Assembly (NCBI GenBank): GCA_035317605.1
Contig: DATHGT010000065.1
Coordinates: 1 to 5,544, forward strand
Length of the DNA: 5,544 bases
Direction: 5' to 3'
Source: DATHGT01 sp035317605
GTDB taxonomy: Bacteria > Methylomirabilota > Methylomirabilia > Rokubacteriales > CSP1-6
This document shows positions 1 to 5,110 of this stretch, in pieces. The notes beneath the pieces are model-generated. The model did no database searches and had not been told where the DNA came from. It saw only the letters and a program-made list of their open reading frames with translations. Position numbers and translations under genes: made by a program. Position 1 is the first letter of the stretch, and each line of letters starts with the position of its first letter.

Positions 1-1074
1 CGCGATGTGATGAAGCCCGAGACCGTGTCGCTTCGCGACCTCGCCCTGCGTGATCTCGAGATCGCCCTGGCGGCCGATGATCACCACCTCGTCGCCCACG
101 CGGGCGTCGGGCACCGCGGTCAGGTCGATCCGCGTGTGCTCGAGCGACGGCGACGCGATGATGGGGGCGGCCTGGCCGCGCACGAGCACGCGGCCGGCGT
201 TGAGCCAGCGCATACCGTCCGCCGAGCCCACGGGAATGACGCCCAGCCGCATGGGCGAGGTCACCGGGAACGGGGCCTCCGCCGCGAAGCGCTCGCGCGG
301 CGACAGCTCCTTGAGCGCGATCACCCGCGTGGTGAGCGCGCGAAACGTCGACCGGACCGGAACCGGCGGCGTCTCGCCCGGGAAGATCATGCCGTACAGC
401 AGCCGCCCGGGATCGACCGCGTTCAGATACGTGTGAGGAAAACGCAACACCCACGGCGTGGCGGCGGTGAGCCGGACCGGCACGCGGACACCGCGCGCCT
501 CCAGCTCGTCGACGACCGCGGTGAACCGGCCGAGCTGCCAGTCCGCGTACGCGGGATCGGAGCCGACCTCCGAGTGGGGGTGAGCGCAGATTCCGCCCAG
601 GCGCAGGTGCGGCAGCTCGAGCATGGCCAGGATCGTTTTCGCCGCGTGCTCGGCGGGGACGCCGAGCCGTTCGAGCCCGATGTCGATCTTGACGAAGATC
701 TCGCACGGTCCGCTCGCCGCGCGCGAGTACGCCTGCGCCGCCTCGAGATCGACGAGGGTGGGAATCAATCCATGAGCGAGGGTGTCGGCGGCGGCGTCCG
801 GCAGCGAATTCGGGTAGACGAGAATGGGCGCGGTGATGGCGTGTCCACGCAGCCGCACGCCTTCGGAGAGGTCGGCCACCGCGAGATAGTCGGCGCCGCT
901 TCGGAGGAACACCGTACCCATCTCGGTGGCCCCGTACCCGTAGCCGTCCGCCTTGATGACCGCGAACAGCTTTCGCTCGGCGCCGATGAGCCGTCGCACC
1001 GCGCGTACGTTGTCGGCGGCGGCGGCGAGGTCGATCTCGAGCGTGGTCGGGCGCAGGGGAATGGGCGTGGTCAT
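1..1074 (-). CDS. Alanine racemase-like fold-type III PLP protein, C-terminus cut by window edge
   Basis: A divergent member of the alanine racemase family (PLP-binding TIM barrel followed by a C-terminal beta domain); 358 residues are visible and only a short tail is missing. The start is the ATG at 1072-1074, eight residues before the typical opening 'RPTTLEIDL'; no clear Shine-Dalgarno precedes it. The PLP lysine is K41 in 'VIKADGYGYG'. K129 and R136 ('VKIDIGLERLG'), H165 ('AHPH'), the 'LLYG' turn and the beta-domain 'VGDEVVIIG' are also recognisable. Against Geobacillus stearothermophilus Alr by eye, several active-site positions differ: R219 is D221 ('VDPGRLLYG'), catalytic Y265 falls on A265, S204 is T206, M312-D313 is L311-E312, and Y354 is H353. 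The family assignment is firm. Alanine racemase activity is doubtful, and a different PLP reaction or a non-catalytic PLP-binding role is possible. It is transcribed divergently from the amidohydrolase gene, and the visible sequence does not link the two functionally. Confidence 0.85.
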   Translation of the reverse strand, partial: MTTPIPLRPTTLEIDLAAAADNVRAVRRLIGAERKLFAVIKADGYGYGATEMGTVFLRSGADYLAVADLSEGVRLRGHAITAPILVYPNSLPDAAADTLAHGLIPTLVDLEAAQAYSRAASGPCEIFVKIDIGLERLGVPAEHAAKTILAMLELPHLRLGGICAHPHSEVGSDPAYADWQLGRFTAVVDELEARGVRVPVRLTAATPWVLRFPHTYLNAVDPGRLLYGMIFPGETPPVPVRSTFRALTTRVIALKELSPRERFAAEAPFPVTSPMRLGVIPVGSADGMRWLNAGRVLVRGQAAPIIASPSLEHTRIDLTAVPDARVGDEVVIIGRQGDLEITQGEVAKRHGLGLHHIA

Positions 1075-1227
1075 GGCCGAAGCTTGCGACACCCGCCAGG
1101 TCGAGTCAACCGTCGCCCTCGGGCCGAGCGCGCCCGGACGGAGCGTGCGATGATGGGCGCGCGCGCCGCCGGCTCGAAGGCGTGGCGCGCCGGCTGTGAA
1201 CGGTCAGATGCCAGAGAGGTCACGCTG
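1075..1227. other. Divergent intergenic region between racemase-like and amidohydrolase genes
   Basis: These 153 nt must contain the promoters of both flanking genes. On the minus strand a TTGACT (1109-1104) resembles a sigma-70 -35 box, but the hexamer 17 nt downstream (CAAGCT) is a poor -10, so this is only a weak candidate. On the plus strand TGCGATGAT (1145-1153) vaguely resembles an extended -10. The sequence GCCGGCT occurs twice between about 1168 and 1195. No convincing operator, terminator or RNA gene is visible. Confidence 0.4.
1213..1219 (+). promoter_or_regulatory. Ribosome binding site deciding the amidohydrolase start
   Basis: AGAGAGG lies 8 nt before the ATG at 1228. It decides the start, because the reading frame stays open far upstream and contains earlier in-frame ATGs at 1150 and 1153. 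Those would add an Ala/Arg-rich stretch with no family character, whereas the protein beginning at 1228 (MDYRIISADCHID) starts directly at the first beta strand of the barrel. Confidence 0.6.
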
Positions 1228-2361
1228 ATGGACTACCGCATCATCTCCGCCGACTGCCACATCGACATGACCTGGATGCCCGGCAAGCTGTGGGTCGAGA
1301 ACGCGCCCGCGAAGTGGCGCGATCAGGTTCCCCAGGTGCGTGAGACCGACGACGGCCCGAAATGGTACGCGGAGGGCAAGGAGCTGGGCGTCTTTGGCGG
1401 GCTCGGCTTCGGCTTCGACCGGGTGCAGCGCGGCTATTCCAAGCACATGGAGCGGATGTTCGAGGCCGGCTTCTACGAGGGCGGACCGCATCCCACCACC
1501 CCGTCGTTGCGTTTGAAAGACCAGGAGCGCGACGGCATCGACGCGGAGGTGATGTACGGCATCCTCGGCGTCGGCATGCGCTTGAAGGACCCCGAGCTGA
1601 TCCAGTTCGTGTACGAGATCTACAACACGTGGGCGGCGGACTTCTGCAAGAACGACCCGAAGCGCTTCGTGGCCCTGGCCTGCCTGCCCAATCACGATCC
1701 GCAGGTGGCCGCCGCCGAGCTGCGACGGGTCGCGAAGCTCGGTCTCAAGGGCGCGGACTTCCCGGTGTCGACAGCGGTGTATCCGATCTGGCACGGCGCG
1801 TGGGATCCGCTGTGGGAAGCCGCCCAGGAGACGAAGCTCTCGATCTCGTTCCACACCACCGGCTACAACGTGCGCGAGCCGTCCGACGAGGCGATGAAGA
1901 AGGAATACGACCTGCGCTATCGCGCCACCCGCACGACCATGTTCCAGGTGTGCGCGGCGGAGTTCCTGGCCAGCATCGTGTTCTCGGGCGCCCTCGATCG
2001 CTTCCCCGGCTTCAAGTTCGTGCTCGGCGAGGCCGGCGTGACCTGGCTGCCGTACATCCTCGACCGCATGGACGAGGAGTACGAGGACCGCTACTACACG
2101 CTCAACCTCGGAATGAAGCCGAGCGAGCTGTGGCGCCGTCAGGGCTACTCGACGTATCAGCACGAGCCGTCGGTGGCCCCCATGATCTCGCTCATCGGCG
2201 AGGACAACATCATGTGGGGCTCGGATTATCCACACCCCGACGGGATCTGGCCCGATTCCCAGAAATGGATCGCCCAGGACCTCGCCGGCGTCAGCCCGGC
2301 CGTGCAGCGCAAGATCCTCTGCGAGAACGCCGGCAAGCTCTACGGCCTGCTGCCGTCGTGA
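1228..2361 (+). CDS. Metal-dependent amidohydrolase, amidohydrolase_2 (ACMSD-like) family
   Basis: A 377-residue TIM-barrel hydrolase or decarboxylase of the amidohydrolase_2 family (Pfam PF04909), the group containing ACMSD and related aromatic-acid decarboxylases. Visible landmarks in order: the first-strand metal motif 'SADCH' (D9, H11); 'QERDGIDAEVMYG' (99-111), typical of the family's early barrel; 'LACLPNHDP' (150-158); 'LGLKGADFPV' (171-180); 'SISFHTTG' with probable metal ligand H209; 'FPGFKFVLGEAGVTWLPYILDRMDEEY' (259-285); and 'NIMWGSDYPHPDG' (327-339) with the family's conserved Asp at D333. It ends with 'KILCENAGKLYGL', the usual C-terminal helix. E268 stands where ACMSD has a histidine ('GEAG'), a common variant in uncharacterised members. 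The length is normal, and with no signal peptide the protein is probably cytoplasmic. It overlaps the next gene by 4 nt, implying coupled expression. The family is certain; the substrate cannot be inferred. Confidence 0.93.
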   Translation: MDYRIISADCHIDMTWMPGKLWVENAPAKWRDQVPQVRETDDGPKWYAEGKELGVFGGLGFGFDRVQRGYSKHMERMFEAGFYEGGPHPTTPSLRLKDQERDGIDAEVMYGILGVGMRLKDPELIQFVYEIYNTWAADFCKNDPKRFVALACLPNHDPQVAAAELRRVAKLGLKGADFPVSTAVYPIWHGAWDPLWEAAQETKLSISFHTTGYNVREPSDEAMKKEYDLRYRATRTTMFQVCAAEFLASIVFSGALDRFPGFKFVLGEAGVTWLPYILDRMDEEYEDRYYTLNLGMKPSELWRRQGYSTYQHEPSVAPMISLIGEDNIMWGSDYPHPDGIWPDSQKWIAQDLAGVSPAVQRKILCENAGKLYGLLPS

Positions 2362-3056
2362 CGCCCGAGCGGTTCGCGCAGGGGATGACGTTCGACGAGT
2401 ACGTGAAGTTCGTCGGCTCCCCCGAGAACCTGAATCGCGAAGGCTTCGACATCCGGCGGTTCAGTCTCGTGCGCCCGCGCGTGGACTGGAGCGAGTTCCT
2501 GCGCGAGCGCCATGCGAAGGCGCGGCTCGGCGACGAACAGGTGGCGGCGATCAAGTGGCTGGCCGCGCAGCCCGGAGGGCCCGCGCGGGTGCTGGTGATC
2601 TCCGAGGACTGGTCCTCGGATTGCCGGCGTGACGTGCCGTACCTGGCGCGTCTGGCCGAGGCCGGCGGCCTCGAGCTGCGCATCTTCAACCGCGACGGCG
2701 ACACCATGCACGGCAAGGGGTTGCCCGATCCGGCGGCGGGTGGCAACGCCGATCTCGTCAACGCCTACGCCAACGAGAAGAACGGCCAGAAGTTCGCCAC
2801 CGTCCCCGTCGCCGTGTTCTTCACGCGGGACTTCCAGGAGCTGCACCGCTACGTCGAGTACCCCGTCATCTACCGCAAGGACCGAGTCATCGGGCACCTG
2901 CGCGCCGCGCGCGCGGGCGAGGGCGAAGATCAAGCGAAGGCGCGGGGCGGCCGGGACATCGCCGCCCTCCTCGAATCCCCGTTCTACGACGTGTGGGCTC
3001 AGGCCGGCATCGCCGAGATCATCAGCGCGCTCCACGAACGGCTGCTGACGAAATAA
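2358..3056 (+). CDS. Thioredoxin-fold protein with degenerate active site (WSSDC), coupled to the amidohydrolase
   Basis: A 232-residue protein. The start is taken as the GTG at 2358, whose GTGA overlaps the TGA stop of the amidohydrolase; no Shine-Dalgarno is needed if translation is coupled. An ATG at 2385 is in frame but has AGGGG directly abutting it, so it is less likely. Residues about 55-165 look like a thioredoxin domain of the Thioredoxin_9 type: helix 'DEQVAAIKWLAA', strand 'ARVLVISEDW' (76-85), the active-site position 'WSSDCRRDVP' (85-94), strand 'LELRIFNRDGD', and 'ATVPVAVFF' with the expected cis-proline at P150. The first cysteine of CxxC is Ser86; only C89 remains. The N-terminal 50 residues and the C-terminal 'AALLESPFYDVWAQAGIAEIISALHERL' extend beyond the minimal domain. 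There is no signal peptide, so it is probably cytoplasmic. It may act as a chaperone-like partner or a thiol protein with a single cysteine. The fold is fairly sure, the function unknown. Confidence 0.8.
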   Translation: MTPERFAQGMTFDEYVKFVGSPENLNREGFDIRRFSLVRPRVDWSEFLRERHAKARLGDEQVAAIKWLAAQPGGPARVLVISEDWSSDCRRDVPYLARLAEAGGLELRIFNRDGDTMHGKGLPDPAAGGNADLVNAYANEKNGQKFATVPVAVFFTRDFQELHRYVEYPVIYRKDRVIGHLRAARAGEGEDQAKARGGRDIAALLESPFYDVWAQAGIAEIISALHERLLTK

Positions 3057-3072
3057 CGCGCGGCGAAGAGGC

Positions 3073-4302
3073 TCAACGCGTGGCCGGCGGGCCCGCGCTC
3101 GAGCGGTAGTGCTCCGCGTAGGCCCGCCGGCAGCGCTCGCGTAACTCGACCTCGTCGACGTCGTTTCCGGCAAAGCGCGAGGGCGAGACATCGGACAGGT
3201 CGAGGGCCGGCGCGCCGTCAACGATCCACTCTGCGATGGCCTCACCGAGCGCCGGGGAGACGCTAAGCCCGCCCACACAGCAGCCGCTCATCACCCACGC
3301 GCCGGGCACGCCGGGCAACGGTCCCACGAGATAGCGGTCGTCCATGGTGAGCGTCGGCAGTCCGCCGCGGTGCTCGGCCACGCGAATCGTCGGATCCTCG
3401 AAGATCGGGAACTGTTCCCGGACACTGCGCGCGAGGCGCCACAGGACGTCGATGTCGAGCGGCAGCTCGGACACGTCGTCGGGCAGCGCGTGGGGCTGGA
3501 GGGGATCGGACTCGTAGCCCCCGAGCATCAGCCCGCCACGCTCGTGGCGCACGTAGACGTTGGCGTCGATCACGCGGGCGATCGGAAATTCCGGCCCGAC
3601 GCCGTCTATGGGTTCAGTGATCAGGAGCTGGTGCCGGGTCGGTACGACGGGCAGCGGGGCGCCGAGCCCGGTGGCGATCAGCCGTGCCCATGCGCCCGCG
3701 GCGTCCACCACCGCGCGCGTGGCGATCGTCCCGCGCGCGGTCCGCACACCCTCGATGCCGCGCGCGCCGATCTCGAAGCCCGTGGCCGGCGTTCGGGGGA
3801 GCAGCGTGGCCCCGAGCTTTTCCGCGGCGCGAAGGTAGCCGATCGGCAGCTCGGAGGGCTCCACGTTGCAGTCGGTGGGACTCCACGTGATCGCCACGAT
3901 CCCGCGCGCCCCGAGGATGGGCAGCCGCGCCTGAGCGTCGGCGATGGAGACCAGCTCGATCGGCACGCCGGCGACGCGGCCGCGCTCGACCTCGCGCGAG
4001 AGCTGCTCGGCGTCGCGCTCGGTGCGGGCGATCTTCAGCGCCCCACTCTGGGTGAAGCGTAGCGGCTGGCCGGTCTCGGCGGTAAACGCGGCGAGCTTGG
4101 CCACCGCGCGCTGGGCGAGCCGGGTGAGGGCGGCCGTCGCGCGCACCTGGCTGGTGAGGCCGGCGGCGCGGGGCGAGGTCTGCGAGGCGAGCGCGGCGCG
4201 CTCGAGCACGGCCACGCGGACGCCGCGACGGGCCAGATGATACGCGGCGCTCGCGCCGAAGGCGCCGGACCCGACGATCACCACGTCCGCGGAGGCGATC
4301 AC
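3073..4302 (-). CDS. FAD-dependent oxidoreductase, DAO family (sarcosine/dimethylglycine dehydrogenase-like)
   Basis: A 409-residue flavoprotein of the D-amino-acid oxidase superfamily (PF01266). The start is GTG (4302-4300): an in-frame TAG lies three codons upstream and no earlier start is possible. The N-terminal Rossmann motif is 'VVIVGSGAFGASAAYHLARRG' with G11, G13 and G16, and E34 ('VLERA') binding the FAD ribose. Other family marks are 'SQTSPRAAGL' (40-49), 'VVDAAGAWA' (198-206), 'PTRHQLLITEP' (221-231), and the C-terminal FAD strand 'GGLPTLTMDDRYLVGPLPGVPGAWVMSGCCVGGLSVSPALGEAIAEWI' (313-360). The family oxidises C-N bonds of secondary or tertiary amines and amino acids. The Ser/Arg/Ala-Gly pattern at 40-49 is closest to sarcosine and dimethylglycine dehydrogenases, but there is no C-terminal folate-binding GcvT domain and no obvious covalent-FAD His or Cys. 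Vicinal cysteines C341-C342 are unusual. It is monocistronic, convergent with the thioredoxin-like gene (16-nt gap, no terminator hairpin) and divergent from the DinB-like gene. The true substrate is not predictable. Confidence 0.9.
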   Translation of the reverse strand: MIASADVVIVGSGAFGASAAYHLARRGVRVAVLERAALASQTSPRAAGLTSQVRATAALTRLAQRAVAKLAAFTAETGQPLRFTQSGALKIARTERDAEQLSREVERGRVAGVPIELVSIADAQARLPILGARGIVAITWSPTDCNVEPSELPIGYLRAAEKLGATLLPRTPATGFEIGARGIEGVRTARGTIATRAVVDAAGAWARLIATGLGAPLPVVPTRHQLLITEPIDGVGPEFPIARVIDANVYVRHERGGLMLGGYESDPLQPHALPDDVSELPLDIDVLWRLARSVREQFPIFEDPTIRVAEHRGGLPTLTMDDRYLVGPLPGVPGAWVMSGCCVGGLSVSPALGEAIAEWIVDGAPALDLSDVSPSRFAGNDVDEVELRERCRRAYAEHYRSSAGPPATR

Positions 4303-4382
4303 GGACGCAGTCTATCGCCCGGCGAAGACTTCCGGGCGGGGCTATCATTGACGCTCAGACTTCTTCACTGCGGGAGGATCCG
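4303..4382. promoter_or_regulatory. Divergent promoter region with interrupted palindrome
   Basis: This 80-nt gap separates two divergent genes, so it carries both promoters. It contains CGCCCG (4316-4321) and its complement CGGGCG (4333-4338), with GAAG (4324-4327) and CTTC (4329-4332) pairing inside, giving a 10-bp interrupted stem. TATCAT at 4343-4348 matches five of six bases of a -10 box for the DinB-like gene. No -35 hexamer resembling TTGACA lies at the right distance, since that position is occupied by the palindrome. An activator- or repressor-controlled promoter is a reasonable but unproven reading. Confidence 0.35.
4372..4377 (+). promoter_or_regulatory. Strong Shine-Dalgarno of the DinB-like gene
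   Basis: GGGAGG lies 5 nt before the ATG at 4383. It is the clearest ribosome binding site in the window and fixes this start. Confidence 0.8.
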
Positions 4383-4859
4383 ATGGGAGCCAAGAGCGAA
4401 GCGCTGGCCAAGCAGTACGAGGCGAAGGTCCAGGAAGCGACGGGCGTGCTGGAGGGGATCAGCGAGGCCGACTGGAAGAAGACGACCGCGGCTGAGAAGT
4501 GGACGGTGGGCGTGGTGGCCCATCACGTCGCGGGCGGCCACGAGGCCATCGCCGGGATCATGAAGACGGTGGCCGGAGGGCAGTCGATCCCGAACTTCAC
4601 CATGGACATGCTCGACGGGATGAACGCCAAGCACGCGCAGGAGTTCGCCAACGTGGGTAAGGCCGACACCGTGGCCCTCCACAAGAAGAACGCCGCCGCG
4701 GCGGCCGAGATGGTGCGCGGGCTCAGCGACGCCGACCTGGCCCGTAGCGGCACCGTGCTGACCGGTATGCCGGCGATGAGCGTCGAGCAGATCGTCACCA
4801 ACATCCTGATCAACCACATCGACGATCACTTCGGCAGCATCCGCAAGACCGTCGGCTAA
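4383..4859 (+). CDS. DinB/YfiT-like four-helix protein
   Basis: A 158-residue protein of the DinB/YfiT (MDMPI-type) four-helix-bundle superfamily. The pattern is characteristic. There is an amphipathic first helix ('SEALAKQYEAKVQEATGVLEGISEADW'), then 'KWTVGVVAHHVAGGHEAI' in which H48 lies eight residues after W40 (the family's 'WS...HL' motif), and a final helix 'SVEQIVTNILINHIDDHFGSIRKTVG' with H145 and H149. H48, H145 and H149 would form the family's metal-binding triad; H47 and H53 are additional. Members include metal-dependent thiol S-transferases that use mycothiol or bacillithiol and maleylpyruvate isomerases, but most are uncharacterised. The length is typical and no signal peptide or membrane segment is visible. 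It is a single gene with its own strong ribosome binding site. Its last codon and TAA stop lie in the left arm of the following inverted repeat. The family is likely; the specific role is unknown. Confidence 0.85.
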   Translation: MGAKSEALAKQYEAKVQEATGVLEGISEADWKKTTAAEKWTVGVVAHHVAGGHEAIAGIMKTVAGGQSIPNFTMDMLDGMNAKHAQEFANVGKADTVALHKKNAAAAAEMVRGLSDADLARSGTVLTGMPAMSVEQIVTNILINHIDDHFGSIRKTVG

Positions 4860-5005
4860 TGGTGCTCGCGGAATTGGCTGACGGGCTCGCGTCGGGGGTC
4901 GGCTGGCCTAGGTCCTCGAAAAGAGGAGCTGCGCTCCTCTTTTCTGCGAAATCGGCGCTCGACCCCCGACGCGAGCCCGTCAACCAATTCCGCGAGAATC
5001 ATTAG
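4856..5005. repeat. 150-nt nested palindrome with 46-nt arms, MITE-like element
   Basis: The left arm 4856-4901 is the reverse complement of the right arm 4960-5005 at 43 of 46 positions (mismatched pairs 4862/4999, 4864/4997 and 4878/4983, the first a G-U wobble in RNA). The 58-nt centre holds a second perfect hairpin. The arms start inside the last codon and stop of the DinB-like gene and end about 105 nt before the next gene. The dinucleotide TA occurs at both borders (4857-4858 and 5003-5004), as expected for IS630/Tc1-mariner-related MITEs. No transposase lies in the window. Alternative readings are a REP/BIME-type intergenic repeat or a large bidirectional terminator. The palindrome is directly visible; mobility is inferred. 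Confidence 0.75.
4918..4944. terminator. Bidirectional Rho-independent terminator-like hairpin
   Basis: GAAAAGAGGAGC (4918-4929) and GCTCCTCTTTTC (4933-4944) form a perfect 12-bp stem with a 3-nt loop TGC. The A4 and T4 runs at the stem ends give each strand a short U-tract after a GC-rich core, as in bidirectional terminators. It lies 58 nt after the DinB-like stop. An overlapping alternative stem, TCCTC (4913-4917) with GAGGA (4923-4927), would compete with it. Confidence 0.5.
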
Positions 5006-5110
5006 AGAGAGCTCGGAGGGGGCTTCATTGCGGCGGCGAAGCCGGCGCTCGAACCAGCGACTCGGACGGTGTACCAACTTGCCGGGCCCGAGAGTGTAGG
5101 ATGGCGCGAG
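5006..5110. other. Leader region of the second flavoprotein gene
   Basis: Between the palindrome and the next start lies non-coding sequence with a small hairpin, GGCTTC (5021-5026) with GAAGCC (5038-5043). The 10-mer CGGCGCTCGA at 5043-5052 repeats one in the palindrome centre at 4953-4962. TAGGAT (5097-5102) could serve as a weak -10 box or contribute an AGGA ribosome-binding core for the start at 5111. No good -35 box is visible. Confidence 0.3.

Noticed and set aside
7..1227. The amidohydrolase reading frame stays open about 400 codons upstream, suggesting a 784-residue fusion.
   Set aside because: The upstream part is the antisense of the racemase-like gene and reads as Arg/His/Gly-rich sequence with no domain. 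The good ribosome binding site and family N-terminus are at 1228.
1204..2235. A 343-codon open frame on the minus strand opposite the amidohydrolase.
   Set aside because: Its composition (His/Arg/Val/Ala/Leu-rich, no motif) is that of a high-GC antisense shadow; the plus strand there encodes clear family motifs.
1362..2357. A possible N-terminal extension of the thioredoxin-like protein in the +1 frame inside the amidohydrolase gene.
   Set aside because: The sequence is Arg/Gly/Pro-rich frame-shadow, whereas the protein starting at GTG 2358 has coherent structure and the typical 4-nt overlap.
4854..5007. An integron attC site: the palindrome starts at a gene's stop codon, as attC sites do in gene cassettes.
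   Set aside because: The outer ends read GGCTAAT and ATTAGAG and lack the invariant AAC/GTT triplets of RYYYAAC and GTTRRRY. No second attC or integrase is present, and the flanking genes are not arranged as cassettes.
5006..5110. A possible small RNA or tRNA-like fragment around the GGCTTC/GAAGCC hairpin.
   Set aside because: There is no cloverleaf, no conserved T-loop sequence and only a 6-bp stem, which is common by chance in GC-rich DNA.
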